Shown: piece by piece, positions 50,383 through 59,710 of the stretch
Numbering within the stretch: the first letter of the stretch is position 1
Layout: each line of letters opens with the position of its first letter
Source of the DNA: Siminovitchia fortis
Lineage (GTDB): Bacteria; Bacillota; Bacilli; Bacillales; Bacillaceae_C
Assembly: GCF_003605365.2 (NCBI RefSeq)
Contig: NZ_QYTU02000007.1
Location: forward strand, 35,800 to 99,799
Direction: 5' to 3'
DNA length: 64,000 nucleotides
Notes under the pieces: generated by a model
Databases searched by the model: none
What the model saw: only the letters and a program-made list of their open reading frames with translations
Told to the model about the DNA's origin: nothing
Made by a program: the position numbers and the translations under genes

Positions 50383-52476
50383 TCACAAGCCTCCTGATTT
50401 AGAGTGCACGCTGCCGCCTGTCTTGTCAATCAAAATCGTCAGGCTGATCAGCGTGACAATGATCGTGGCGCCCATATCCGAAAGGATGGCGATCCATAAT
50501 GTGAGGAGGCCTGGAATGGTCAACAGCAGGGCGATAAGCTTCAAGCCAAGAGCCAAAGAAATATTCAACTTGATAATGGAATTTACCCGTTTGGCAATTT
50601 TGATGGCGCTCGGCAGCTTGCTCAAGTGATCCTGCATTAATACGATATCAGCAGTTTCAATAGCGCTGTCGGTCCCTTTGCCCATCGCAATTCCAAGATC
50701 GGCGACAGCCAAAGCAGGAGCGTCGTTGATGCCATCCCCAACCATCGCTGTTTTCCTTTCATGGATCAGATCGTTGATTTTCTCCACTTTCTGATCGGGC
50801 AGCAAATTGGCGTAAAAGTCGGTTAATCCGACGGCGTCAGCCACTTTTTTTGCCGTTTTTTCATGATCTCCTGTCAACATAACCGTCTTCTGTACACCCG
50901 CTTGATACAATTGCTGGATTACGTCTCTGCTCTCGGGGCGTATTTCATCTGCGATCCCAAACAATCCGAGAACACGTGAATCATCTGAAACGGCTACAAG
51001 CGTATATCCTGCATTTTTCAACTGGTCGATATCCGCACGAATTTCACCGTTGACTGCACCGGAAGGAATGCTCGCTTCATTGCCAAGACGATATAGTTTG
51101 CCCGATACGAAGGCTTCGACTCCCTGCCCGGCAATCGTCGTGATATTGTCAGGCTCTTCCAACGAAATATCATGTTTTTCCACTTCTTTCATGACTGCTT
51201 TAGCCAAAGGATGAGAAGAGGATCTTTCAATGGAACCCGCCACTTTAAAAAATTCCTCTTCGTGATAAGCAATCACTTTTTCCACATGAGGCTCGCCTTT
51301 AGTCAAAGTCCCTGTCTTATCGAAAGCGATTGTTTCAATTTGTCCGAGCTGCTCTAAAAAGACTCCGCCCTTCACTAAAATTCCATTTCGGGCATTGCGT
51401 GTAATCCCCGAGATGATCGCAATCGGAGAAGAAATGATCAAAGCGCATGGACATCCGACAATCAATACGGCAAGTCCTTGGTAAAACCAGCTTCCCCAGT
51501 CACCGCCAAATAGCGGAGGAACCGCCATGACGCCAGCCGCGACCACCATGATCAAAGGGGTATAGTATTTGGCGAACTTGTTGATGAACTGCTCTGTCGG
51601 GGTTTTCGTTTCTTGTGCTTCTTCCACCAGATGGAGAATTTTCGCAAGCGAAGAATCCTCGTAAGATTTAGTAATTCTCACTTTCAAAACGCCCTCGTTG
51701 TTGATGCTTCCGCCAAAAACAGGCTCCCCTGCTGCTTTATCGACAGGCATGGACTCTCCTGTTATGGCAGCTTCATTGACAGAGCTGCTTCCGTCAATGA
51801 CAACTCCGTCCGATGGAATTTTTTGGCCCGATTTCACAAGAACGATATCATCTGTTTTCAATTCTGCTACAGGCAATACTTTTTCTTGTCCCCCTATAAG
51901 GACAATCGCTTCCTTCGGCGCTGCATCCAGAAGTGTTTCCATTGATTTTCGGGCCTTTTCCATTCCAAGGCCTTCCAAGTATTCATTGATCCCGAACAGA
52001 ATCGCAACAAGGGTCCCTTCTTTCCACTCGCCGATTCCAAACGCCCCGATCAATGCGATCGTCATGAGTGTATCGATATTGAATTTGAACTTAAAAAGAT
52101 TTTTCAATCCTTTTAAAAACGTCGAGTATCCGCTCAATGCCGCCGCAGCCACATAAAGGACGACAGCCGGCCACCCCGGCAATGCTTTTTCAAAAATCAT
52201 GGCTGCAAAATACAAAATAGCAGAAGTGCCGATCAAAAATAACAGCTTGCGTCCGGTTCCCTGATCGTGGTCATGCTCTTCTTCTTTTACAATCGAGGCC
52301 CCGTCTCCCGCCAAAATCTTTTCAACCTTATTTAATTCAATCTCCTCTGACACAACCAATTTACTTGAATTGAACAGGACTTTTGCATCCTCCCCATGAT
52401 TCAATTTCTGTATTTCCTCTTCAAGCTCCCTCGCACAATTCGCGCATGAAAGCCCCTGCAGCCGGTATTCAGCCAT
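50383..52476 (-). CDS. cadA: Heavy-metal-translocating P-type ATPase (Cd/Zn/Pb efflux)
   Basis: A 697-residue P1B-type ATPase. N-terminal metal-binding domain GLSCANCARELEEE (8-21), membrane CPC motif VGCPCALIISSPIA, phosphorylation site FDKTGTLTKGEP, HP motif SSSHPLAKA and hinge MVGDGINDAPALAVAD. The CPC class together with the adjacent ArsR-type regulator points to Zn/Cd/Pb rather than copper. The ATG at 52476 follows GGAGGTTTTGAAA. It is 24 bases after the regulator and abuts phoP. Confidence 0.94.
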   Translation of the reverse strand: MAEYRLQGLSCANCARELEEEIQKLNHGEDAKVLFNSSKLVVSEEIELNKVEKILAGDGASIVKEEEHDHDQGTGRKLLFLIGTSAILYFAAMIFEKALPGWPAVVLYVAAAALSGYSTFLKGLKNLFKFKFNIDTLMTIALIGAFGIGEWKEGTLVAILFGINEYLEGLGMEKARKSMETLLDAAPKEAIVLIGGQEKVLPVAELKTDDIVLVKSGQKIPSDGVVIDGSSSVNEAAITGESMPVDKAAGEPVFGGSINNEGVLKVRITKSYEDSSLAKILHLVEEAQETKTPTEQFINKFAKYYTPLIMVVAAGVMAVPPLFGGDWGSWFYQGLAVLIVGCPCALIISSPIAIISGITRNARNGILVKGGVFLEQLGQIETIAFDKTGTLTKGEPHVEKVIAYHEEEFFKVAGSIERSSSHPLAKAVMKEVEKHDISLEEPDNITTIAGQGVEAFVSGKLYRLGNEASIPSGAVNGEIRADIDQLKNAGYTLVAVSDDSRVLGLFGIADEIRPESRDVIQQLYQAGVQKTVMLTGDHEKTAKKVADAVGLTDFYANLLPDQKVEKINDLIHERKTAMVGDGINDAPALAVADLGIAMGKGTDSAIETADIVLMQDHLSKLPSAIKIAKRVNSIIKLNISLALGLKLIALLLTIPGLLTLWIAILSDMGATIIVTLISLTILIDKTGGSVHSKSGGL

Positions 52477-52500
52477 TTTCAAAACCTCCATCCGAGATGC

Positions 52501-52818
52501 TCAATGCTTTGCGTGATTGATTGTCTGCTCCAGTATATTCATGACATGTTCATCATCATGGGAATAATAAATGCTCGTACCTTCCCTTCTATATTTCACA
52601 AGCCGCAAATTTTTCAACGTCCGAAGCTGGTGAGAGACCGTAGACTGCTGCAAACTCAAGCTTTCAGCAATTTCGCTTACCGAAAATTCCCGTTCTGACA
52701 GCAGATGCAAAATCCGGATCCTTGTCGGATCCCCCAACGCTTTGAAAATTTGCGAAACAGTCAATAATGTTTCTTCATCCAATTCACCAGGATAGTCATT
52801 TTTCAAATCATTATCCAT
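52501..52818 (-). CDS. ArsR/SmtB-family metal-sensing repressor (CzrA/CadC type)
   Basis: A 105-residue winged-helix repressor. [25 protein letters not shown] and [30 protein letters not shown] form the DNA-binding core. The C-terminal helix has [18 protein letters not shown] with His residues at CzrA alpha-5 positions. It lacks the CVC metal site of CadC, so it is closer to CzrA (Zn/Co). A palindromic operator overlaps its upstream region, so it should repress itself and cadA. Confidence 0.92.
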   Translation of the reverse strand: MDNDLKNDYPGELDEETLLTVSQIFKALGDPTRIRILHLLSEREFSVSEIAESLSLQQSTVSHQLRTLKNLRLVKYRREGTSIYYSHDDEHVMNILEQTINHAKH

Positions 52819-52845
52819 AGGTTTTTCCCACTTCCGTTCTTTATA

Positions 52846-52859
52846 TGATCATATGCTCA
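52846..52859. promoter_or_regulatory. Metal-repressor operator
   Basis: TGATCATATGCTCA fits TGANCATATGNTCA, the palindrome bound by CzrA-type repressors. It lies 28-41 bases upstream of the repressor gene. Confidence 0.7.
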
Positions 52860-53081
52860 TGTATTAATTTTAATGTATGGAATAACTCAGCATTTGTCAA
52901 GCGAAAGCACCCAATCTGCTCCCTCTTTCATAAAATTCCCATCGAATACTTTGTGGCAATCGGTCTTGATACATTGAAACTGATGTCCATCTCTGCTATA
53001 TTAGCAGTAGTTTGATTTTTAACTGAAGTATTGGCGCATATGCCTATATTTTTTCATACATTAGTAAAGGGTGGTTATTAA

Positions 53082-53321
53082 ATGGCTTATGTAATTACAG
53101 CTCCTTGTATCGGTGAAAAATTCGGCGAATGTGTCGATGTATGTCCTGTGGATTGTATCGAAGAAGGAGAAGAAATGTTCTTCATTGATCCGGACATTTG
53201 CATTGACTGCGGCGCGTGCCAGGCCGTTTGTCCTGTAGAAGCAATCTACCATGAAGAAGAATTGCTTCCGGAGGATAATATATACATGGAAAAAGCGAAG
53301 GAGTTTTACGCTAACAGATAA
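53082..53321 (+). CDS. fer: Ferredoxin, iron-sulfur
   Basis: A 79-residue electron carrier. Two cysteine sets are visible: C8...C16/C20 in [14 protein letters not shown] and C44/C47/C50/C54 in [13 protein letters not shown]. The second CxxCxxCxxxCP binds a 4Fe-4S cluster. The first set differs in spacing (C-x7-C-x3-C), as in Bacillus 3Fe/4Fe-type ferredoxins. Acidic overall. AAAGGGTGG precedes the ATG. It is a single gene, closed by a terminator, as in B. subtilis fer. Confidence 0.94.
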   Translation: MAYVITAPCIGEKFGECVDVCPVDCIEEGEEMFFIDPDICIDCGACQAVCPVEAIYHEEELLPEDNIYMEKAKEFYANR

Positions 53322-53339
53322 TATTCCAATAAAAATCAG

Positions 53340-53380
53340 GGGACGAAAGTGACAATCACTTTTCGCCCCTGTTTTTTGTT
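53340..53380 (+). terminator. Terminator after fer
   Basis: AGGGGACGAAAGTGA pairs with TCACTTTTCGCCCCT, followed by GTTTTTTG. Confidence 0.85.
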
Positions 53381-53477
53381 TCAATCATCCAACTTGCTTC
53401 TCTATTAGTTTGAAATCTATACAAGCTCTTCCTCCTTCGCATATAATGCAGCAACAAATCGAAGGGAGGAAGAAAAG

Positions 53478-53864
53478 ATGTCAACTTGTCAGCGCTTGGC
53501 GGATATTATCGGCGGAGAGGTCATCACAGCAGCACCGGTCTGCGTCGTACAAAGGCTAAGAAACATTAACGCCTCCATTTTGAATCGAAAGACACGATCA
53601 CCATTAGCACTTCCCTTTGCACTCTCTTTTGAAAATAACCAGGGCGGACAGACTTTGAATCTTGGTGAAACGGTCATCCTTCAAAGCGAAATCAACAGAT
53701 TTATGACAGCCTTGAGAAAAAGAGGATTGATTGTAACAGCCGTTCACAACCACTGGTTGTTTGACCGGCCCCGTTTGATGTACATGCACTGGGAAAATGT
53801 CGGCAATCCTTTCCAGTTTACCCGCAAAAGCTTTGATGCAGCACTAGAAGCAGGTTTGTTTTAA
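53478..53864 (+). CDS. DUF1259-domain protein
   Basis: A 128-residue protein with the DUF1259 (LppY/LpqO-like) signature ALRKRGLIVTAVHNHWLFDRPRLMYMHWENVGNP near the C-terminus (His93, His95 and His107 region may bind metal) and an earlier beta-rich half (LNLGETVILQSEINRFM). GAAGGGAGG precedes the ATG. Function unknown. A hairpin with a T-run follows at 53920-53950. Confidence 0.8.
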   Translation: MSTCQRLADIIGGEVITAAPVCVVQRLRNINASILNRKTRSPLALPFALSFENNQGGQTLNLGETVILQSEINRFMTALRKRGLIVTAVHNHWLFDRPRLMYMHWENVGNPFQFTRKSFDAALEAGLF

Positions 53865-54045
53865 CAATGAAAATATCAGCAGTCTCCTGTTCGGAAGCTG
53901 CCTTCTCAGCCTGAGCATGTTAATGGAAGCGTCCAATTGTTCGGGCGTTTTTTTGTTGAGTAATTTTTTTCTTCCGCCTATACACAAAAAAACCATCTGA
54001 ATAGAATAAAAAAGAATCACCCAGCTGGCAGAGAGGAGGATAGCG

Positions 54046-54231
54046 ATGTCTAAAGAAAAAAAAGAAAAGGTCATTAAGGTAGAGAATTTGGTGATCCATG
54101 CCCAAAATGTCGATTTCATTCGGGAGCGCCAAAGAGAAAGAGAGCCACTTGAAAGGGATCCATGGGAATTCCTTATGGGAAGACCGCGTCCGGTACCCGC
54201 ACAGGAAGAGAGCAGCAGTGAAGCGGAGTAG
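54046..54231 (+). CDS. Small charged protein of unknown function
   Basis: A 61-residue hydrophilic protein: a Lys/Glu-rich start, then VIKVENLVIHAQNVDFIRER, REPLERDPWEFLMG, and an acidic tail EESSSEAE. No membrane segment or known domain. GAGAGGAGG six bases before the ATG and its place between two other small single genes make it credible. The pattern (short, conserved central WEFLMGRP) resembles small spore-related proteins, but that is only a guess. Confidence 0.65.
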   Translation: MSKEKKEKVIKVENLVIHAQNVDFIRERQREREPLERDPWEFLMGRPRPVPAQEESSSEAE

Positions 54232-54387
54232 TTCATTAGATACCCGTTAAAATAATCGCAGTAAAAAATGAAAAATGGGTGAATACCCTTCCACAAGCGG
54301 AACAAATGCATATTTTATGGTGAGGCCCAGCAAAGGTTGATCCTAAATGCCTTGCTTACGGGACATTGAGGGAAAGAGGTGAGTCAT

Positions 54388-54513
54388 TTGTTTGGATATG
54401 GCGGCTTTGGCGGCTGCGGATATGGCGGCGGTTTTGGATACGGCGGCGGTTTTGCGCTGATCGTAGTACTGTTCATCCTGCTTATCATCATTGGAGCTGT
54501 ATGCTTTTACTGA
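54388..54513 (+). CDS. YjcZ-family small glycine-rich membrane peptide
   Basis: A 41-residue peptide starting at TTG (54388): [42 protein letters not shown] Gly/Tyr/Phe-rich head is followed by one hydrophobic helix, the YjcZ/sporulation-protein family pattern. AAAGAGGTGAGTCAT precedes the start. A hairpin at 54526-54563 follows. Expected to be sporulation-associated. Confidence 0.85.
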   Translation: MFGYGGFGGCGYGGGFGYGGGFALIVVLFILLIIIGAVCFY

Positions 54514-54633
54514 TATTAAAAAATGATCATCCCGGTCAATCCATTAGATTGGCTGGGATGATTACGTTTATGGGAAAAACAGAGTGTGGTGTTTATCAAG
54601 GTACAGAGTGAGCTGAAATACGTTAACAGACAA

Positions 54634-55683
54634 TCAGCGTTCTTTATCGAGCAGCGCACGGAACCGGTCCGGTTCATCCAGACGGATCGCCGTTTTCATG
54701 TAATTTTTCTTAAAGCCTAAAAATAGACTTGCGGCAAGAGGGCGTTTGAATTCGATGATGCAATGCGGCGGGAGTGTTTCAAAGTCCTTTGCGATGAACT
54801 CAATCGTCTCTTTGGAATTGATTTTCTCTTCCTCCGCTTCCCGGCCCCACTTTATCTCTTTGATTTCTTCCATCGGAATGACCATCCGTTTGGCGAGCCC
54901 AAGAGAAACATAAATCTTATCTTGCCGGACACACAGAGGGCTTAATCTTATTGCCTGAATATCCCCGATAAAAAATATGACGGTGTATATATTTAAAAGA
55001 AGCATGATTAACGAAACAATAACCGACTTTTCATGTATGAGCCAATGGATGGCCGCCGTTTCTATGATGATGGCATGGATGAGCATGATGTAAAATGCAA
55101 TGAGGCTTGTTTTTTGATGCAGTGAAAAATAAGGTTCTCCTGCTGGCGCTTTCTTCTTCCAGGAAGCGAATGCATAATAGAACATCACAAACTCCGCGGC
55201 AAGAATTCGCAGAAGAATGTGATTTCCCACCCGCTTCTCCACAGCGGACGGAAGTGAAAACAATAGGCTTTCGTTATGTGATTTGATCCAGCGGATGATA
55301 CCGGGCAGGCGCCAGACGAGTAATACAACCAAGCCCAGCTCAGCCAAAAGAATGAGAACCTCAACACCGATAGCTGCAAGCGGAACGTAAGTAAACGGCT
55401 CGAAATAAGCACTCGGAATAAGGAACCTTGCAAATACAAGTCCGGAAACCATCCAGCCAATGAATGATTTTACCGTAATCTTTTTCCCGCGCTTCAAAAA
55501 CAAAATAAGGAGCGGTGCCACGACGGCCAAGTCAATCAATGAGCCGACGACAACCCAATTTGCATCAGCGGGGAGAACGAGCGGGCTCAGAGGTGAGCGG
55601 TACAATAACGTGTTGGAGCCAAGAACGAGAAAAAGCAAAAACAGCAGAAAATAAAATCGGCGGTCTCTCTGAATAGCAGTCAT
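54634..55683 (-). CDS. Multi-pass membrane protein of unknown function
   Basis: A 349-residue protein with about seven hydrophobic segments in the first 270 residues (YFLLFLLFLVLGSNTLLY, VVGSLIDLAVVAPLLILFL and others), then a soluble end (YVSLGLAKRMVIPMEEIKEIKWG, FIAKDFETLPPHCIIEFKRPLAA) with a bacterial-PH-like beta pattern. The ATG at 55683 follows AAAAAGGGGTGCTTCTG. No recognised family; not in an obvious operon. Confidence 0.65.
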   Translation of the reverse strand: MTAIQRDRRFYFLLFLLFLVLGSNTLLYRSPLSPLVLPADANWVVVGSLIDLAVVAPLLILFLKRGKKITVKSFIGWMVSGLVFARFLIPSAYFEPFTYVPLAAIGVEVLILLAELGLVVLLVWRLPGIIRWIKSHNESLLFSLPSAVEKRVGNHILLRILAAEFVMFYYAFASWKKKAPAGEPYFSLHQKTSLIAFYIMLIHAIIIETAAIHWLIHEKSVIVSLIMLLLNIYTVIFFIGDIQAIRLSPLCVRQDKIYVSLGLAKRMVIPMEEIKEIKWGREAEEEKINSKETIEFIAKDFETLPPHCIIEFKRPLAASLFLGFKKNYMKTAIRLDEPDRFRALLDKER

Positions 55684-55717
55684 CAGAAGCACCCCTTTTT
55701 CTTTTATCGTACCATAG

Positions 55718-55743
55718 AAAAAGCCCCGCACGTTTGCGGGACT
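55718..55743 (-). terminator. Terminator after ccdA
   Basis: AAGTCCCGCA and TGCGGGGCTT form a stem, followed by TTT on the - strand. Confidence 0.7.
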
Positions 55744-55774
55744 TGCTTTAAATATTGGAAAATTCGTGACTTAT

Positions 55775-56482
55775 TTAAAACCCTTTAAAATCGCCGAATA
55801 AAGGTTGCAAAATCGAGATAATCAGTTGCATCCAATCAAAAAACAACAAAATTCCTATGATAATCATCAAGTAACCGCCAATCTTCATAAAGCGCTGCCC
55901 GTTTTTCTTCAGGAACGTCATTTTGTCCAAGAATAAGGACATCAGGAGAAATGGAATGGAAAAGCCAAGCACATAGGCTCCCATGTAAATGAGTCCCTTT
56001 CCAGGATTCTGAGCGACCATCGTGGCCACCCCCACTAAAATAGGTCCTGTGCACGGGGTCCAGCCAGCGGCAAACGCAATTCCAATCAGGACAGATCCCA
56101 AATAACCTGTCGGCCTGCTTTGAAACTGAATCTTCTTTTCCATATTCAAAAAATTAAAACCTAAGATACCCGTCAATACCAATCCGAAAAATACCAATAC
56201 GATGGCCCCTACTTGTCTAAGAAGGTCTTGATACTTGAGAAAAATCTCTTCAAAGATAGTGGACGTTAAACCCAGGGCCAAAAAGATGATGGAAAACCCA
56301 ACTAAAAACAGGATCGTATGTATAAAGGCTTTCTTTCTAAATATCCCCCGCTCTTCCTTCATCTCATTCACAGTCATTCCAGTGATGTAAGACAGGAATG
56401 CCGGATATAAAGGAAGCGCACAAGGCGATATGAAAGATAAAAACCCCGCTCCAAAAGCAAGAAATATGTTTATTTGCTGCAT
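55775..56482 (-). CDS. ccdA: Cytochrome c biogenesis protein CcdA
   Basis: A 235-residue DsbD-like membrane protein that passes electrons from cytoplasmic thioredoxin to extracytoplasmic thiols. Six hydrophobic segments are visible, with the paired active Cys in FISPCALPLYPAF (Cys21) and GWTPCTGPILVG (about Cys143). The length is typical of Bacillus CcdA. Partner genes such as resA are not in the window. Confidence 0.93.
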   Translation of the reverse strand: MQQINIFLAFGAGFLSFISPCALPLYPAFLSYITGMTVNEMKEERGIFRKKAFIHTILFLVGFSIIFLALGLTSTIFEEIFLKYQDLLRQVGAIVLVFFGLVLTGILGFNFLNMEKKIQFQSRPTGYLGSVLIGIAFAAGWTPCTGPILVGVATMVAQNPGKGLIYMGAYVLGFSIPFLLMSLFLDKMTFLKKNGQRFMKIGGYLMIIIGILLFFDWMQLIISILQPLFGDFKGF

Positions 56483-56661
56483 TTTTTGATCACCAGCCTC
56501 ATTTTATATCATATACATCCACCTTATCAAAAACAATCGGCTTGATTGTGAAAGAACTGTGCCATTTTACCGAATATATGGACGCAAACAAAAAAATGAA
56601 ACATTTATTTTGTGAAAGCCGTATGAAAAGATAAAGGCAAGTTCAGGAAGGGGGCATTGAC

Positions 56662-57639
56662 GTGCAGCAATACATAAACAAGTATATTGAAGTCTATGAG
56701 GAACTCAGGAAAAAGATGAAGTGGAAAGTGACGGATAATAAAATATTAATGACGATTGCATCCTTTTATGCAATGAATCAAAAACCGTTTGAAATGGAGT
56801 CTTATCTGATGATTGCGGAGGGAATCAAAAAACAGGCCGGCATTTTCTCTTCCATCAGATCGGAATCCCGTTATATCGCCGCGGCCATGCTGGATGTCGG
56901 CTTCGAACATCCCGAAAAGCAAATCCCTGCATTGTTCGCCGCCTACGATGAATTGACCGGCGCTAAATTCAGAAAAGGAATATTTACTTATATCGCTGCT
57001 TCTGTATTAATCAAAAATTCCGGGTCTGACCAAAACGATTATCGTCCAGTCATTACAAGAGCAAAAGAAATATACGACGGTATGAAAAAAGAACATCTCT
57101 TTTTAACATCCACTGAAGATTACCCCCTTGCAATGCTGCTCGCCGCGAGAGGAGCAGATGATGTCATTGAACGCAACGAGCGCTTTTACGATGACCTGAA
57201 CCGGAACGGTTTTAGAAAAGGGAACCATTTGCAAATGTTGAGCCATATATTGACGCTCGATGAAGTGGAGAGCCCCGAAGTGTTGGTAAACCGGGCGATT
57301 CAAGTGTTTGATAAATTCAAAGAGGCCGGTATGAAACAAAAAACGCTAAATTACCCGGTCATGGGAATGCTCGCCATGATCCCCCCTGCGGAATTGAATA
57401 TGCAGGAAGTTTATCAGGCATACGTACACCTGAATCAGACAAAGCAATTCAAGTGGCAAAAGGATTTGAACGCAACCCTTGCCGCCAGCTTTTATGTCAA
57501 AGACAAATTGGAACAGTCCGCTTTGATAGAAACGAGCCTGTATACAACGATCGAAACCATTCTGCAGGCGCAGCAAGCGACCATGACAGCGTCTATAGCA
57601 GCATCTGCAGCCGCTACGAGCTCAGGGTCGGGGAATTGA
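56662..57639 (+). CDS. DUF4003-family protein
   Basis: A 325-residue, largely helical soluble protein (DUF4003): YINKYIEVYEELRKKMKWKVTDNKILMTIASFYAMNQKPF at the start, IPALFAAYDELTGAKFRKGIFTYIAAS, EDYPLAMLLAARGADDV, and an Ala/Ser-rich tail (TASIAASAAATSSGSGN). A GTG at 56662 follows GAAGGGGGCATTGAC. Function unknown. It stands alone between ccdA and a convergent copper-binding protein gene. Confidence 0.8.
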   Translation: MQQYINKYIEVYEELRKKMKWKVTDNKILMTIASFYAMNQKPFEMESYLMIAEGIKKQAGIFSSIRSESRYIAAAMLDVGFEHPEKQIPALFAAYDELTGAKFRKGIFTYIAASVLIKNSGSDQNDYRPVITRAKEIYDGMKKEHLFLTSTEDYPLAMLLAARGADDVIERNERFYDDLNRNGFRKGNHLQMLSHILTLDEVESPEVLVNRAIQVFDKFKEAGMKQKTLNYPVMGMLAMIPPAELNMQEVYQAYVHLNQTKQFKWQKDLNATLAASFYVKDKLEQSALIETSLYTTIETILQAQQATMTASIAASAAATSSGSGN

Positions 57640-57716
57640 TAACAGGGCCATGGAACTCATGGCCCATCAATTTTTTGAAAAGGCGGTGATGAAAAAGCAT
57701 GCCGCCATCGCAACAA

Positions 57717-57761
57717 AAAGAAAGCCTAAACAGCCCACAGGCTGTTTTAAGCTTTCTACGC
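57717..57761 (-). terminator. Terminator after the copper-storage-type gene
   Basis: AAAACAGCC and GGGCTGTTT pair around TGT within a longer imperfect stem, followed by TTTTTG on the - strand. Confidence 0.65.
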
Positions 57762-58082
57762 CGCCATGCTTCTGCAGATCTCTGCACATTTTAAGCAGGC
57801 TTCAGCACATTTTTGGCAATGATCGTGGTCGTGCTTTTTACACTCATTGCCGCACGCTTCGCAAATGTCCGCACATAATTGGCAAATCTTCTTGACAAAC
57901 GGGCTGTCTGCCTGCATCGCTTTGGCGGCAAATGCGCACATATCGGCGCACTCACGATCAAGACGGATACATTCCGCCATCATTTGAACATCCGTTTCTT
58001 TCAAGCAGGCATCAAAGCAATGATTACAGGCTTCCATACATTCCAGACAAGCCTTTATACATTCTTCATAAGCCGCATTCAT
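57756..58082 (-). CDS. Four-helix-bundle copper-binding protein (Csp/DUF326 type)
   Basis: A 108-residue protein with 15 Cys spread with 3-4 residue spacing along four helices: CIKACLECMEACNHCFDAC, CIRLDRECADMCAFAA, CQLCADICEACGNEC, CQKCAEACLKCAEICRS. The pattern lines the inside of a bundle that stores Cu(I), as in Csp3. A HDHDH stretch links helices. No signal peptide, so it is cytosolic. The second ATG (58082) follows GGGAGGGATT. No copper ATPase is adjacent. Confidence 0.92.
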   Translation of the reverse strand: MNAAYEECIKACLECMEACNHCFDACLKETDVQMMAECIRLDRECADMCAFAAKAMQADSPFVKKICQLCADICEACGNECKKHDHDHCQKCAEACLKCAEICRSMAA

Positions 58083-58220
58083 CATAATCCCTCCCTTGTG
58101 AAATTATTTATTAAATTTCCCTTGAAAAAGTCCAATTAAACGACAACAAATTTTCAAACTATGTTTCCACTTTTGTACTATAATGTTCATTGAACAAATC
58201 ACAAAGGAAGTGTATCAGCG

Positions 58221-58958
58221 ATTACAACTGATTTACAATACAAACCTGCTATCCATTTCAGCGGTGTTGATTATTCAATTGACGAAACGACCATTTTAAA
58301 AGGGGTGACCGGCTCTTTTCCGGATGGAAAAATCACAACATTGGCCGGACCTTCCGGGGCCGGGAAAACAACCTTGCTCAAGTTATGCAATGGTCTCATT
58401 TCACCAACTAGAGGCGACATTTATATTCACGGCAGGCATATCCGTGAATATGAACCTGTGGAATTACGCCGCACGGTCGGCATTGCCCTGCAAAACGCAC
58501 CGATGGTAAAGGGCAGTGTTTACCGCAATTTGTCTCTGCCATTGGAGCTTGCCGGAAAAAAGCTCACCAAGGAGGAAGCCGTTACATTTCTGGAAGATGT
58601 CGGTTTGGAAGAGTCATTTTTACAAAGGGACAGCAAAGAGCTGTCAGGCGGACAAAAACAGAAAGTGTCCATTGCCAGGACGCTTGTAAACCGCCCGCGC
58701 ATATTATTGCTTGATGAAATCACCGCTTCGCTGGACCAGACTTCATCCAAGGAGATTGAACAGCTCATTGTAAAAATCAACCAGCGCTACAATGTCACAA
58801 TGGTGTGGATTACACACAATCTTGAACAAGCCCGGACAATCGGTCATTACACATGGGTGATGATTAAAGGCAAAGTGGCAGAAACAGGAGAAAGCAGCCT
58901 GCTCGAATCACCAAAAACTGATGAAGTAAGGCGCTTCGTCGAGGGGGGATTTGCATGA
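58221..58958 (+). CDS. fetA: ABC transporter ATP-binding protein (FetA/YbbL-like), start uncertain
   Basis: Walker A GPSGAGKT, signature LSGGQKQKVSIAR, Walker B ILLLDEITASLDQ and H-loop WITHNLEQA are intact. The first in-frame ATG/GTG (58305, giving MTGSFPDGK) is too late, cutting off the strand before Walker A. The frame is open further upstream, giving ITTDLQYKPAIHFSGVDYS as a normal ABC N-terminus, but it has no ATG/GTG/TTG there. ATT at 58221, with AAAGGAAG 12 bases in front, is the best candidate; a one-base change could also explain it. It overlaps fetB by 4 bases. FetAB exports iron in E. coli. Confidence 0.85.
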   Translation: MTTDLQYKPAIHFSGVDYSIDETTILKGVTGSFPDGKITTLAGPSGAGKTTLLKLCNGLISPTRGDIYIHGRHIREYEPVELRRTVGIALQNAPMVKGSVYRNLSLPLELAGKKLTKEEAVTFLEDVGLEESFLQRDSKELSGGQKQKVSIARTLVNRPRILLLDEITASLDQTSSKEIEQLIVKINQRYNVTMVWITHNLEQARTIGHYTWVMIKGKVAETGESSLLESPKTDEVRRFVEGGFA

Positions 58959-59710
58959 GTTTTACAGCATTGGCAATGACGCTTATATTCGTCCTCCTTC
59001 CGCTTATATTATCGAAAACGCTCAGCCTTGGACTTGAAAAAGACACAATCATCGCTACTGTAAGGTCCATCATCCAACTGATGATTGTCGGGTATATTTT
59101 AAAATTCGTCTTTGAGGCGGAGCATCCCGTCTATATTTTGCTGATGGTCCTGCTAATGATTGGAGCAGCTGTCGAAAACGTCCGTAAAAAAGGATTGTTT
59201 ATCAAAGGAATTACATGGAAAGTGGGAGCGACCATCATCTTTATCGAGATTCTCACGCAGGGAATTTTGATCGGGCTGAACATCACGCCTCCAACCGCAC
59301 AATACATCATTCCAATCAGCGGGATGGTCATTGGAAACGCAATGGTTCTGTCCATTTTGTTTTTGAACCGTTTCACGGCAGAAATAGAAGCACACGAAGA
59401 TGAAACGGAACTGATCCTTTCACTCGGCGGAACTCCGAAGCAGGCGATTCATACACAATTGATCTCGTCCATTAAGGCAAGCATGATCCCGACAATCGAA
59501 AGCCAGAAAACAATGGGGCTTGTCCAATTGCCGGGCATGATGAGCGGGCAGATCATTGCAGGCGCAGATCCAATCCAGGCCGTCATGTTCCAACTGCTGA
59601 TCGTGTTTCTATTATTGACAACCGCAGCCATATCAAGCGTCATGCTCGGATTTCTATCATATCCATCTCTTTTTAACGAGCGTATACAGATCATTCATTT
59701 GAAAAAATAA
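58955..59710 (+). CDS. fetB: FetB-type (UPF0014) permease
   Basis: A 251-residue permease with about seven hydrophobic segments and the family markers IATVRSIIQLMIVGYILKF, VIGNAMVLSILFLNRF, LSLGGTPKQAIHTQLISSIKASMIPTI and GLVQLPGMMSGQI. E. coli FetAB lowers iron under oxidative stress. The ATG overlaps the ATPase gene by 4 bases, so the pair is translationally coupled. Confidence 0.93.
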   Translation: MSFTALAMTLIFVLLPLILSKTLSLGLEKDTIIATVRSIIQLMIVGYILKFVFEAEHPVYILLMVLLMIGAAVENVRKKGLFIKGITWKVGATIIFIEILTQGILIGLNITPPTAQYIIPISGMVIGNAMVLSILFLNRFTAEIEAHEDETELILSLGGTPKQAIHTQLISSIKASMIPTIESQKTMGLVQLPGMMSGQIIAGADPIQAVMFQLLIVFLLLTTAAISSVMLGFLSYPSLFNERIQIIHLKK

